In this document: positions 11,080 to 24,678 of the stretch, one piece after another
Layout: each line of letters opens with the position of its first letter
Numbering within the stretch: the stretch's first letter is position 1
Source of the DNA: Mycoplasmopsis columbinasalis
GTDB lineage: Bacteria > Bacillota_I > Bacilli_A > Mycoplasmatales > Metamycoplasmataceae
Assembly (NCBI RefSeq): GCF_900660705.1
Contig: NZ_LR215043.1
Span: 434,001 to 498,000, forward strand
Length of the DNA: 64,000 bases
Direction: 5' to 3'
Made by a program: the position numbers and the translations under genes
Notes under the pieces: generated by a model
Database searches by the model: none
The model's input: only the letters and a program-made list of their open reading frames with translations
Told to the model about the DNA's origin: nothing

Positions 11080-11964
11080 ATGAATCAAAATAAGTGAAAA
11101 CATTTTGTCATTTTGCCAGAAAATGATGGTAAAAAGTTGCTAAAGTTTCTTAAGGAAATTTTTGTAAGTTATCCTTTGAGCTTATTATATAGACTCATTC
11201 GTAATAAAGATATCAAAATTAACGGTGCTAGAACAAAAGATGATAAGTTAGTTTTAAAAAGTGGTGATGTAGTTGAAATTTTCTTCGCAAGAGAGATTGA
11301 AAATAACCAAAACGATGAATTCAAAGAAGCAAAACCTACTTTTGATGTTATTTACGAAGATGAAAACATCTTGATAGTTGATAAACCGGTTGGAATTTCA
11401 ATTCATTCCGAGGCAAATTGTCTTGATTTTCAAGTTTTGAACTATTTAAAATTTAAAAATATTCCCGGAAATTTTAGACCTAGTCACATTGGCCGAATTG
11501 ACAAAGAGACTAGTGGAATAGTGCTTTATGCAAAATCACATTCAAATTTAGTTCAGTTAAACGCAAAAACAAAATACTTCGATAAAGCATATGTATTTGA
11601 GTCAGATTTTGAATCAAACAACGATATTGTTTGTATAGATATTGTGCAAAATGGCGAAAAGAGAGATGCTCTTATTAATCCAGATTCTCCTATTTGCACT
11701 AAATTTACTAATTTAAATAATAAAAAATTCGCCTATATTCTAACAGGTAAAAAACATCAAATCAGATTAACTTTAAAAGCACTTAATACTCCTATTTATG
11801 GAGATAAAAAATATGGTGGTAAATCTGCAAAAAGAATGTATTTACATTCACACCAACTAACTTTTCATAATTTGCATGATAATTTAGTATATTTAAACGA
11901 AAAAACCTTCGAATCAAAAGTTCCTTGAGAATTTAAAAAGGAGAGCGATGTTAAAAATTGATAA
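11080..11964 (+). CDS. RluA-family pseudouridine synthase
   Basis: 294 residues: an N-terminal S4-like RNA-binding segment (IRNKDIKINGARTKDD) followed by the RluA catalytic domain with HIGRIDKETSGIVL, where Asp of RIDKxTSG is catalytic, and KKHQIRLTL. It modifies rRNA (RluC/RluD type). The start is taken upstream at ATG 11080 through one TGA-Trp. Its 3' end overlaps gatC by 17 bp. Confidence 0.85.
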
Positions 11965-12250
11965 AGAAAAATTAAAAAGTATTGTTGCTTCACTTATGCT
12001 TGAACCTAGCGAAGAAGTTTTAGAAGGAATTCTGCTTGAATGAAACGATATTTACAAGAATCTTAAATTACTCGATGAATTAAATTTAGAAAATGTTGAG
12101 CCTATGACAAGAATTGATTCGACAACAATTGATGACTTTTTGAGAGATGATATTGCTGATACAACATTTAACATCAACAAAGAAATTGCGCTTCAAAACG
12201 CAAAAGACCAAGATGATGACTACATTATTATTAAAAAGGTGGTGAAATAA
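11948..12250 (+). CDS. gatC: Asp/Glu-tRNA amidotransferase subunit C
   Basis: 100 residues with one TGA-Trp. Small helical protein with the GatC pattern: L-rich helix, then NLENVEPMTRIDS, then a conserved loop before the C-terminal strand. Its place directly before gatA (TAATG overlap) supports it strongly. It stabilises GatA in the complex that turns Glu-tRNA(Gln) and possibly Asp-tRNA(Asn) into the amidated forms. Confidence 0.88.
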
Positions 12251-13587
12251 TGTCTTTTAAAGTAAAAGGTAATTTAGAACAAGCTCTTGTAGAATTGAAA
12301 AACGATAAAAGTAATAGTGTTACAGTTGTATTAGGCCAGTCACCTGTTTCGCCAAAAACAAGCGAACTAAAAGATGTTGTTTTCACTCTCAAAGCGAATT
12401 ATGCAATTCAAGACATTGAATGTGCTGCCTCAAGCAAAATTTTGAAAGGTTTTAAACCATCATACAACGCAACTGTTGTACAAAAACTTTTAGAAGCTGG
12501 AGCAATTCCTGCTGCCCAAGTGAATTGTGATGAATTAGCATTGGGTGGCACAGGAACTTATAGTTGCAATGGTTTAATTCGCAATCCACTAGATCCAAAG
12601 AGATTAGTTGGAGGTTCATCATCAGGTTCGGTCGCAACTTTGACAGACAACATTGGTTTTGCTCTTGGCTCAGATACAGGAGATAGCGTTAGATTGCCTG
12701 CTAGTTACAATGGAAAAGTTGGTTTTAAACCATCATACGGAGCTATTAGTCGTTTTGGACTTTATGCTTATGCTTCATCTTTAGATACTGTTGCTTTCTT
12801 TACACATAACGTCTCTGATGCAGTTAAAGTTTCCCAATGTACCTATGGCATAGACTCAAAAGATTTTAATACGAAAAAAGTTGGCATTCAAAATGTGCAA
12901 AAAACAAAACCTCAAAAAGTTGGTGTACTAAAAATTGACAACTTAAACTCACAACTTTCGAATGCATATCAAAAACTTTTCAAAGAACTTTCAAAAGAAT
13001 TTAAAGGCGATGAAATTTTTGAATGAGTTGAAGTTGATGAAAAAATTCTTACTGCCATCAAACCAGTTTACGACATTATTTCATATTCTGAAGCATCATC
13101 AAATCTTTCAAATTTAAACGGAATAGCCTTCGGAAATCGCAAAGATGGCGAAAATTGAGAACAAATTATGACCAATACGCGTTCACAAGGTTTTGACAAA
13201 ATGGTGCAACGCCGTTTAACTTTAGGTAGCTTTTTTTTGTTTGCTTCAAACCAAGAAGAATTATTTTTGAAAGCCCAAAAAGCAAGAAGAGTTATTGTGG
13301 AATATCTTAAAAGTTTGCACAATAAATATGATGTTTTAGTTTTTCCAGCTTCAGCTGACAAAGCCCCATTAATTGATGGAACAAGCCCATCTTATGGCTT
13401 TATGGACTACATTCTTACTGGCTCTAATTTAGGCGGAAATCCATCTATTTCAATACCTTTTACTAAAGTTGATGGTTTACCAGTTAACTTGGCTTTAGAT
13501 GCTAAACTTTATGCAGATGACAAATTGCTTTCCTACGCTTTATGATTTGAAGAATTTTTAACAAAGTTCAATAAAAAAGGAGAATAA
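12250..13587 (+). CDS. gatA: Asp/Glu-tRNA amidotransferase subunit A
   Basis: 445 residues (short for GatA) through three TGA-Trp codons. The amidase signature is clear: VGGSSSGSVA with the catalytic Ser pair, GSDTGDSVRLPA, and an upstream Lys in TLKANY that matches the KDN segment. The N-terminus before that Lys is shorter and less conserved than usual, as is common in mycoplasmas. It produces ammonia from glutamine for GatB. Confidence 0.9.
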
Positions 13588-13589
13588 CT

Positions 13590-15011
13590 ATGAATGATTT
13601 TGAAGTAATTATTGGTATTGAAATTCATTTAGAACTAAATACAAAAACAAAAATGTTTTCTCCAGCAATAAATAATTTTGATGCAGAACCGAATACAAAT
13701 ATTAATGTGATTGACTTAGGATATCCAGGAACTTTGCTGCTTTTAAACAAACAAGCAGTGATTTTTGCTGTGCAATTAGCGCGTGCTTTAAAAATGGAAA
13801 TTGACACAGAATTGCATTTTGACCGCAAGAATTATTACTACACTGATTTACCAAAAGGTTTCCAGATAACACAATATTATAGACCTATTGGCAAAAACGG
13901 TGTTTTATCAATTAGAACAAGTCAAGGCGAAAAGAAAATTCAAATCGAAAGAATTCACCTTGAGGAAGATACTGCTCGTCAACACCATGATGGCGAAATA
14001 ACCAAACTTGATTACAACAGAGCTGGTGTACCACTTATTGAAATTGTTACATATCCAGTACTAAGATCAAGCGAAGAAGCAGTGGCTTATGTAGATATGA
14101 TTCGTAAAGTTGCTCTTAGTCTTGGTATTTCAGATGCGAAAATGGAAAATGGTTCATTGAGAGCAGATGTTAATATTTCACTTAGACCTTTTGGTTACAG
14201 CGGTTTTGGAACAAAAGTTGAAATTAAAAACATCAATACTTTTTCAAATATGAAAAAAGCAATCGATTTTGAAATCGAGCTGCAATCAAGAAAAATTATT
14301 CGTAATGAAAAGATTCTTCAACAAACAAAGCGTTTTGATGAAAAATTAAAAGAAAATGTTGTGATGAGAACAAAAACTGGCGAAGTTGATTACAAATATT
14401 TCCCAGAACCAAACATTCCTTTAATTAAATTAACAGATAGTTTTCTCCAAAAAATTAAATTGAACGAACTTCCTTGAGAAAAAGAAGAAAGATACAAATC
14501 TTATAACTTAAATCAAATCTATATCGATAGTTTGACAAACAATTTAAGACTTGCGACTTATTTTGATTCGATTAATTATTTCGACAAAGACAAGTTATCA
14601 AAATTATTTTTCGCTGAAGTTGTATCACTTGCAAATTCTAAAAACGTTGAAGTTGATGAATTAAACATTCAAAAAAAACATTTAGAACAAGCACTTAATT
14701 TATTGGATCAAGAAGTTCTCTCTGGAAAATCATTTAAGAAGTTGATTCCTTTATTGTGTAATTTTAATGAAAACTCAATAGATTCATTGGTCGAAGAACA
14801 CAAATTAGCACAAATTAGTGATATTAATGTGATTAATAAATGAGTTGACGAAATTTTAGCTAAAAAACCAGAGAGCTTTGAAGAATTCAAAAATCGACCA
14901 GATAGAGTTACTAAAATGCTTTTGGGTGAAATTATGAAACTTTCAGAAGGAAGAGTTAACCCAACTATAGCTAATCAACAATTATTAGAAAAACTAAGCA
15001 TAAAAAATTAA
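13590..15011 (+). CDS. gatB: Asp/Glu-tRNA amidotransferase subunit B
   Basis: 473 residues with GatB landmarks: IGIEIHLELNTKTKMFS at the start, DLGYPGTLL, the catalytic-pocket segment RIHLEEDTARQHHDG, YNRAGVPLIEIVT, and a C-terminal YqeY-like tail domain. It activates and amidates the misacylated tRNA. AAAGGAG lies 9 nt upstream and the gene is 2 nt from gatA. A strong terminator follows. Confidence 0.94.
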
Positions 15012-15038
15012 CAGTTCGCTGTTAATTTTTCTTTTTTT
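15003..15038 (+). terminator. Terminator of gatCAB operon
   Basis: Stem AAAATTAACAG/CTGTTAATTTT with a TTCG tetraloop, followed by a T-rich tract. Confidence 0.9.
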
Positions 15039-15114
15039 AATGTAAATATAAACAAAAGAAAGAGTAAACTGCGCAAAAACCGTAATGTTTCATTAAGCTA
15101 AATAAATTTTATAT

Positions 15115-15141
15115 TTTGCGTTGATCTAATCAACTTTGCGC
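15115..15141 (+). promoter_or_regulatory. Palindrome upstream of the restriction-modification gene
   Basis: Perfect inverted repeat GTTGAT-CTA-ATCAAC (15120-15134), flanked on both sides by TTTGCG. It lies 110 bp before the ATG of the R-M gene. No T-run follows, so it is not a terminator. An operator is possible but unproven. Confidence 0.4.
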
Positions 15142-15243
15142 ATAGATTTTCAAAATGTTAAATATCTATTATTTTGTTTTTTCTTTATTTGAATTTACAT
15201 AAAATTTTTAAAAAGTATATTCAATAACAACAGAGGATTCCAT

Positions 15244-17973
15244 ATGAATCAATATTTATATCTAAATGAACTAAAAGAAAAATTTGTCAATTTCATAGAA
15301 AAAGAAGGGATTTTTACTTTCTTTATCAAAAATGAAAAAGTGATTGTTGATATGAACTCGCTTAAATGGGAAATAGAAAATTTTTCTAATTTAGGTCACG
15401 AGAGAATCCTGAATTTGAATAATTCAGAAAATTGATCTGTTTTAATGCTGATTTGTGAGCTATTTCAAAAAGGTTATATAAGAAATGAACTCTATTTAGA
15501 AAAAAGTTGACAATTAGGACACGATTCATCTGGCTATTGCGATGTTGCTCTTTATCAAAATGGTAAACCATATTACTTTTTCGAAGTTAAGAACATTGTC
15601 GAAATAAGCAAATATATCAATTTAAAACACGAAAAGTACACAAAACAATTGTTTAGTTATATGTTTCAAGACAAAAGCGTTAAAGTTGGTTCTTACTATA
15701 CATACAATTTCTCAAATCATTCACACCAGTTTTATAATATTTTTGTTAATGACACATTAAGAAATTCACTTTCTGTTGATGATATGTTTAATAATTGAAA
15801 TAAGACTTGAAATACAGCGTCTTATGTTTTGGAAAACAATTTGTTTGATATTAAATTTACGCCAGTTGTTTACAAACAACTCAAAAAGATTGATAATGAT
15901 TCAGTTAAAACAATTTTCAATCAATTTCTGACAATTTTAAGACAAAACAGTGTATCTGATAAGTCAAATGCTTTTGATAAAATGATAAACATTTTTGTTG
16001 CTAAAGTTTATGATGAACTCAAAGAAGATACTAGTTTTGAAGTTAACGGACAAAAGGTTACGGGTGTTAAATTTCAATTCATTCAAGGACTTGATGACAA
16101 TATTTCATTCATAAAAAGACTCAATGATTTATACAAATTAGGTATGAGTGTCTATATGAAGAAAGATATTATTGATTATTCTGATAGTGAAATTTATGAA
16201 TTATTGAAAAACAGTAAATCATCTTTCTTTATTAAACAAATGATAGATAATCTTCGTTTAAAAAAGAATAGTGCTTTTGCTTTCATTGAAGTTTTTGACG
16301 ACAAAACTTTTGAAGAAAACGCTCAAATTTTGAAAGAATTAGTTTTGTTACTTCAAAATTATCGTTTTAAATACAACAACAAACATCAATTCTTGGGAGA
16401 TTTCTTTGAAGAATTATTAAACACATCTTGAAAACAAGAAGCCGGCCAATTTTTCACTCCAATGCCCATTGTTGATTTTATGATTCATTCACTACCAATT
16501 GCGAACAAAATTCGAGAAAATATTGAAAATAAAAACGATGAGATTGTGCCGAAAATGATAGATTACGCTAGTGGGAGCGGACACTTTATTGTTGCTTATA
16601 TGGATTTTGTTCAGTCTGTTTTGGATGAGATTAATATCGAAACTTCGTCTCAAGTTCAAAAGAAGTTACAAAGTTATAAAATTAGTCCTTTTAGTTGAGC
16701 ACGTGATTCGATTGTGGCAATTGAAAAGGATTATCGGTTAGCAAAAACTACCAAAATTTCAACTTTTTTAAATGGCGATGGTGATGCCACGATCATTAAT
16801 GGCGATGGAATTGACAAATTTGACGCCATTGAATACAGAAGTACCTTACTATATTCCGAAAAGAAGGAAAATGCTATCTTTGATTTCGTTATTGCTAACC
16901 CACCGTATTCAGTTGCTGGGTTTATGAAAAACATCAAAAAGAAAAACATTAATGAGCAAGACTTTTCTTTATTGAAACATTTAGACGAAAAATCATCTGA
17001 AATCGAAGTTTTATTTATTGAAAGAACTAAACAATTATTAAAAAACGATGGAATCGGAGCGATTGTTTTACCAAGGTCGTTTCTAACTAGTCAACAATAT
17101 ATTTATGCACGTAAATTTGTACTAGAAAATTTCAAAATTTTAGCAATTTTCGAGTCTGCAGATAATACTTTCAGCGGAACCACTACTTCTCCAATTATTT
17201 TATTTTTAAAAAAACAAAAATTAGATAAAAATCAGTTAAATTATGAGTTGTTAATTATTAATTCCCCAAAAATGCTTTTTGAATCAACAACAAAAGAAAA
17301 GCAGTTTTTAGGTTATGAATTCAGTTCGAATCGTAATAAATTAGGAATAACTATTTTAAATAATAACTTAGTTAAAAATTATGCCCCACTTGTTAAGAAG
17401 TTTATCTTGACTGGTGTAGTAAAAGATTTGCCAAAATATGCTTTTGTAACTAAATTAAATCAAATTTTAGTGGACGATAAAGACCACAAAAGCCAATTGA
17501 TTTATACAAGATATAAACAACACCAAGGTGATTTTGTTGCTCTTGATTCTTTAATTGACGAAATAAATCCAATTTATTCTGAAGAACAAAAGCAAAAGCT
17601 AGTCAACGAAAACACCAAATATATTGAAATCTCGGACATTGAAAATGGTCAAATCAAAATTAAGAACAATAAGCATAAAAAGTCAGCAAAAATTGCACAA
17701 AAGAATGACATTTTGATTTCTAGTTTACCAAATAACAAAAAAATAGCAATAAGTGACTCAACATATTATGTTTCACCAGCCATTTATGTTTTGCGTGTTA
17801 GTGATGAAAAATTAAGAGACAAAATTTATAAATATATTTTCAACAACAAAAACAACATTATCGATGACATGAATGTTTTTCTCGATGGTTTTAAGATAAC
17901 ATACGGCAAGATAAATGAACACAATTTAAAGAACAACATTTACATTGATAAAAAATTACTCGAAAAAATTTAA
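15244..17973 (+). CDS. Single-chain restriction-methylation-specificity protein (Type IIG-like)
   Basis: 909 residues read through several TGA-Trp codons. Domain order: an N-terminal nuclease-like region with D100 and E114-V-K116 spaced as in PD-(D/E)xK enzymes; a helical linker; an N6-adenine methyltransferase of the gamma/HsdM type with QFFTP (motif X), ASGSGHF (motif I, near 440) and NPPY (motif IV, 552-555); and a C-terminal target-recognition-like domain (from about 760). One polypeptide may cut, methylate and recognise DNA. It stands alone without a partner hsdR or hsdS. An orphan methyltransferase with a dead nuclease domain is the alternative. Confidence 0.8.
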
Positions 17974-18114
17974 GTTTTTAAATGTAATAATTAAAAATTT
18001 TTAACCTTTTTAAGTTTAACGCAAATAGTAACTAAAAGTTTTAAACACCGTTAATTTTGATTGTGTTATAGATAACAAAAATAATATTGAAATAATAAAA
18101 AAGTTTTCATATTG

Positions 18115-18214
<100 letters not shown>

Positions 18215-18216
18215 TT

Positions 18217-20130
18217 ATGAAAATAAAAAAATTATTTTTATTACCTGTAGCTGCACTGTCTATACTTTTACCAGTAAGTGCGGTTTCATGTTTTTGATAC
18301 GGTGGCAGAAGCACATTGACAAGTTCAAATTCGCAAAATGAAACAACTGCACCATCAGCAAACGATGAAACTGCACCATCAACAAACGGTGAAAATAAAG
18401 CGTCTGAGGAAAAAACGGGAGAAGAAGTTGATGAAGAGGTTCCTTTTGAAGGAACTCCAAGTCACACTTCGGAGCAATTGGATTTGTTGTTAAATAAAAT
18501 TACATCCTTTAACTTAAATCCAAGCGAAACTTTTGTAAAAGATGAAATTTTACAAAAAGCAAATAAAAATATTTTTGAAATTCACTATTTCACAAACGAT
18601 AGTGATACCAAAAAAGACAACCCGGATCAATTATTAGATGGCGGAAAATTCTTTTACGAAGTCGATGCAGACTCATATTTTGATAACACACTAGATATAA
18701 AAGTATTTCTTAAGAAGGACGGAGTGTTATCTACAAATTTTTTAAAAACAAAATTAATCAACGTAATTCCAACTAAAGATAATTCTTTGGATAATTTATT
18801 TGTTTCCAAAATAAAGAAATTTACTGTTGTTTACAGCGAGACAAAAGGTCTCTTTGGAAATCGACGGTACCATAATGGTTATGTAACTGCTTTTGAGCTT
18901 TTTAAGCTTAATAATTTTGATTTTCACGAGCGCTTAAATTTAATGGAGCCAGTTGACGGTATACTACTTACTTTTGATCGCGATTATGATTACGGGGTCG
19001 AATTTGCCAGAGATATGTATTATATTCCAGACAGTTCAAAAAATGAATATCGACTTAAAGTGAGAATTAAATCAGGCACAAATACAAGTTCATGATTCAG
19101 AATGCCTATAAAAGGTTTGAAACAAATTTCACCTTACGAATCAATTGAACAAATTGCAGAATTTGAAACCGCAAGAATATCCTATATGGATTTAAAAGAT
19201 AAGGATTCCAATAAAACATCAATTTATGATTTTGATGAAAGCGATATCCAAGCATATATTAGCGGAAATATGAGTTCAGGCGCAAAATATTCGCCACTTG
19301 ATCCTGAAAATTATGAAGCTTCATATCAAATCTTGGAAAAAAATTACAGTTTTGGTGAAGTACAAGCACAACTTACAGTAACCGATAAAAGAAATGGTTT
19401 CATTAAAAAAAGTCCTGTTTTTAAATTGTTCTTTAAACCTTTGCCAATTGAATTTTACAACTCAAGCGTCAAGAACAAAAACGTTCCTATGTCGTTCTCA
19501 AATGATAGAGAACGTGTGTTTGAAAGTTTATGAGACTTTAAAAATTATTTTGAACAACACAAAGACAAATTCAACTTTGAGGGCGAAGTTTTAGGAAATC
19601 ATAAAGCTGTGTTTAAAGGTGTTGAAATTTTTAATATTTATAATGTTGAAAACGAAAAAGAAAAACCTTTTGCGGATGGAACATATGTAAAATTGTTCTT
19701 TGACTCATTTAAAACAGATGAAGAAGATTCGCAGCCAGTAAGTTCAATTGTTTATCACAAAGTAAACTTAGATAACAATATTGATCTTCAGTTAAAGAAA
19801 TCCATAAACGAAGCTACTTACAAACCTTTTACATGAGAAATCGTCAGTGATTATCCAGATAGTCACTGATCAGTAGCGGCTTTTATCGAAACTTTTAATA
19901 CCAACGCAGCGTATAGAAAGTGACTTAAAAACAAAGTTGTGATAATTGAGGGTGATTTTGATATTGAGTTTCAGCGTGTAGAATTAAAATATATCGATGG
20001 CAAAAAACCTAATGAAGGTTCTGAACAACTTGTCTTTTATTACAAAGTAGTTACAAGAGATGGAAAAAAATCCAACACCATTTTTTCAAAAATTGGTAAA
20101 AAACCAAAAATTCTCTTCCGATATATTTAA
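18217..20130 (+). CDS. Large surface lipoprotein
   Basis: 637 residues with a basic N-terminus, hydrophobic core and lipobox ending in Cys25 (LPVSAVSC), so it is exported and lipid-anchored. After Cys a Ser/Thr/Glu-rich spacer contains an imperfect repeat (TAPSANDE/TAPSTNGE). The rest has no family I recognise; it is rich in Asp, Lys, Phe and Tyr. GAGGTGA precedes the ATG by 5 nt. Expression may depend on the A47 tract upstream. Confidence 0.85.
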
Positions 20131-20134
20131 TATT

Positions 20135-20173
20135 AAAAAAAGCAAACACCAGAAGAAAGTTGTTTGCTTTTTT
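20135..20173 (+). terminator. Bidirectional terminator between lipoprotein gene and rbfA
   Basis: Stem AAAGCAAACA/TGTTTGCTTT with A and T runs on either side, between two convergent genes. Confidence 0.85.
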
Positions 20174-20513
20174 AATTATTTTCTTTAATGTTGTGAAGTA
20201 TTTTATCAATTCTTAATGCTTCTTTTGACACTTCGTCTAATTCAAAGTTAAGTTCAGGTACTTTTCTTCAATCTAAATTTCTCGCAACTTGTTTTCGAAT
20301 ATATCCTTTTGCATTATTTATTGCCTCAAGTCCTTTTGTTGAGTTTTGGGCAAAGGTTAAATAAACTTTAACATGTGAAAGGTCGTTCGATAATTTACAA
20401 TCGACCACTGTTGGTTCTATGATATTAGCGTTGTTTAAGTCATAAGTAATAATCTGCGCTAATAAGTTTTTAATTTGCTCTTCTCTTCTTAAAACGTTTA
20501 TATTTGATTTCAT
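20172..20513 (-). CDS. rbfA: Ribosome-binding factor A
   Basis: 113 residues, read through one TGA-Trp near the C-terminus (ARNLDWRKVPELNFELDE). The RREEQIKNLLAQII start and the KVYLTF strand fit RbfA, a KH-fold protein that binds free 30S subunits and helps 16S rRNA processing. AAAGGAG precedes the ATG. Confidence 0.88.
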
Positions 20514-20586
20514 ACTAACTCCTTTCTGTTTGCGAATATATCTATAAAATAGAGTTAATTTAAAATATTATTTTATAACGTATACA

Positions 20587-21858
<1,272 letters not shown>

Positions 21859-22046
21859 AATGCCCTCATTGCTACGAAAAATAATGTTTTAGTCAACTTA
21901 AGTTTGTGTTTAAACGCTAATTCTAGACTTAAGCTTTTATATATAAATTAGAAATTGTTATATATAATTTTAAAGCATTTTATTCATTCAAACTGTAGAT
22001 ATTCAATATTTAAAATGTTACTTTACAAACAAAAAAGGAGGAAAAA

Positions 22047-22193
22047 ATGAGCTTAAGAACATATCAACCTAACAAAAGACAACACGCCAAAACTCATGGT
22101 TTTAGAGCGAGAATGTCAACAGCTAATGGTCGTAAAGTATTAGCAGCAAGAAGAGCAAAAGGTAGAAAAAGATTAACTGTTTCAAGTAAATAG
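22047..22193 (+). CDS. rpmH: 50S ribosomal protein L34
   Basis: 48 residues starting [20 protein letters not shown], diagnostic for L34. AAGGAGG lies 6 nt before the ATG. It is first in the conserved order rpmH-rnpA-yidC. Too short for an automatic ORF call. Confidence 0.97.
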   Translation: MSLRTYQPNKRQHAKTHGFRARMSTANGRKVLAARRAKGRKRLTVSSK

Positions 22194-22201
22194 CTTTAAA
22201 T

Positions 22202-22525
22202 ATGAAGAAAAAATATCGTTTGCAAAAGAGTTGAGAATTTGACGCGGTAATCAAAACAGGAAAACAGTTGGTAAACAGCTACTTAATTATGTACTATGAA
22301 AGTGCGCCGAATTTTAAAATTGGAATTACCGTGCCAAAGAAATTTTGCAATGCAGTCAAACGCAATTATTACAAACGCCAGGTCAAAGCTATTTTGCATT
22401 CCCTTGGAATTTATAATCTCAACTTCCACTTTGTGTTGATATTACGTAAAAGTTTTTTAAACTTAAACTTTCAGTCGAAACACAACACAACAAAAAAGCT
22501 ATTTAACAAGTTTCACGAAAAATAG
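22202..22525 (+). CDS. rnpA: Ribonuclease P protein component
   Basis: 107 residues including one TGA-Trp. The basic motif AVKRNYYKRQVKAI matches the RNR signature of RnpA. It binds the catalytic RNA and helps trim the 5' end of pre-tRNA. It lies 8 nt after rpmH and 2 nt before yidC. Confidence 0.93.
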
Positions 22526-22527
22526 AT

Positions 22528-24564
22528 ATGAAAAACAACGACAGATCACAAAATTTTGATTATTTCACCCAAAAACACAACAAACAAGTACAGAAGAAAA
22601 GTGTCTGAAAACGAATTTGATTCTGACTCAAAACCTTCTTCTATGTAAGTATTTTTGGTATCACGATGACTGGTTGCGTGCAGTCAATGGTTGTTAAATC
22701 TTCTACCTACACTGGGGGTGGTGTTGAATTTTATCTTAACAAAGATGAAATCGCACCTTCGGTGGCAACTTTTAAGCCAGCAACTTATGTTAAGAGCGAT
22801 AAATTTTTAAAAGACGGCACATTTTATTCGCTCGTACAAAATCGTGAATATAACTTTTTACTTTCTAAAAACATCAGTGGTGGTGCTGAAACTTTAAGTG
22901 GTATCCAAGCACAAACCAAAGAAAATGGTGGCACCTACGGTGAATATGGTGGCTACTCAACTGGTATTCAGTTGCTTGATAAAAGTGATAAATTTGTTGG
23001 TGGGCAATACATTGTTCAAAATAATGGCAAGTACTTATTTAAAGCATCATCAGCAACTTCATATAGTTCGATTTATGATTCTTACAAAGACATTATGTTT
23101 CTTGAAGATGGTTTTACGCTTGGTAACTTTTTCACCGAACAACCAGCCACTTCAGGCAGCACAGCTAAAACTTATACTTACCGTGGTTTAACTGATAACA
23201 AAAAATACATTTATCAATATGACCAAACCAATAATAAGTTTCTTGAAGACGAAGCGCATAAAGTGGAACTAGGTCAAGCTAGATTAGCAAAAGTAGCTAA
23301 CACATTTTCTGATAGTGCTGAATATGCTAATGTACGCTTTAATCGTGATGTTTTAGAATTTCTTTATCGTAATACCTTTACACAAGACAGTTATTATGCA
23401 ACACAATTTAACGATCCAGCCTTTGTGACAGCTGAAAATAATTCAGATGTAGGTGAGCGTTACAATCAGGTCTGAAAGACAATTGTGGATGGAACTTTTC
23501 CGAAAAAAACTATTACAGAAGAAGAATACAATGCTTTACAGAAATCATGAGAAACAATCAAGTCTTACTTGGCAGCAACTAATTTCAGTAAAGTAGACCC
23601 AAGTGCGTTTGTGCGTGTTAAAACTACCACAGGTGAAGACGCTGTGGATAAAAATGGGAATGCACTCAACACAAAATACTGGAAAGCTGACTATGAAATT
23701 GGTCAACTTAGTGCGCAGTATGCAAAAGATACTAAGTTGGCTTATCTGAATACAGATGCACAAAAACCAATTTCAAGTTGAAGCGAAGCTTGGGCACTAG
23801 GTCCTTTCTTTGGTTTCTTTGCCTACCCAATGGGTGCGTTGACGGGTTTGATTAGAAACCCATTAGCAGCAGCTGGGGGTTGAACTTCGATTTTGGCAAT
23901 TTTTGTGGCTGTGATTATTACTCGTGTCATTGCGCTTTTATTCACTTGAAAAGCAACAGTGAGCCAAACATGACAAGAAGATATTAAGCAGAAGAAAGCA
24001 AAAATTGATGCTAAGTACGCTGAATTTAAAAATAATAAACAAATGAAACAACGTCACCAACAAGAGGTGCAACAACTTTACAAAAAACACGGGATTAATC
24101 CTGTTGATATTTTGTTAAGTACGTTCATTTCGTTGCCGATCTTCATTGCGATGTGACGGGTAATTCAGAGTGTGCCAACGCTGAAATCAACTACTTGACT
24201 GGGCATTTCATTTGCGGCCACCTCATGACGTGAATGAATTTATAATGGTCATTGACAATACTTTGGCTTGCTCTTCTTCGCAGTCGTCACGCAGGTACTC
24301 TCACAAATTCTGCCGCGGATTTTGAATCGGAAGAAGTTCAAACAAAGAATGACAATTGACGAGAAGAAAGCATTGAGAAAATCCAACCGTATGCAAAATT
24401 ACTTCTTAGTGTTCTTTGTCATCCTTACGGTAATCTTTGGTGCCGGTGTGCAAGTTTACTGAATCTTTACCAGTTTATGAGGCATCGCGCAAACCGTGGG
24501 AATTCATTACTTTAAGAAAAGTGAATACTTCCGTCGTAAATACTTATCAAAAGTCCAAATTTAA
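22528..24564 (+). CDS. yidC: Membrane protein insertase YidC/OxaA
   Basis: 678 residues interrupted by many TGA-Trp codons. An N-terminal helix is followed by a large external domain (about residues 60-420) that I do not recognise, then the conserved five-helix YidC core (WALGPFFGFFAYPMG, cytoplasmic KKHGINPVDILLSTFISLPIFIA region). It inserts membrane proteins with or without SecYEG. The external domain is unusually large for a Gram-positive-type YidC but common in mycoplasmas. Confidence 0.92.
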
Positions 24565-24579
24565 ATTGACATATAATTT

Positions 24580-24602
24580 AAAAACCAGGTTGACTGGTTT
24601 TT
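24580..24602 (+). terminator. Terminator after yidC
   Basis: Stem AAACCAG/CTGGTTT with a 5-nt loop and T-rich tail. Confidence 0.75.
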
Positions 24603-24678
24603 ATATTGTAATAATTACTCGCAAAGTAAAAAAAAGATACTAGTTAACAACTTAATGTTACAGGACACAAAGGAAAAT

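Noticed and set aside
21859-22046. Replication origin beside rpmH-rnpA-yidC
   Set aside because: The gene order recalls the oriC region, but dnaA is absent and I see no DnaA-box cluster in the gap.
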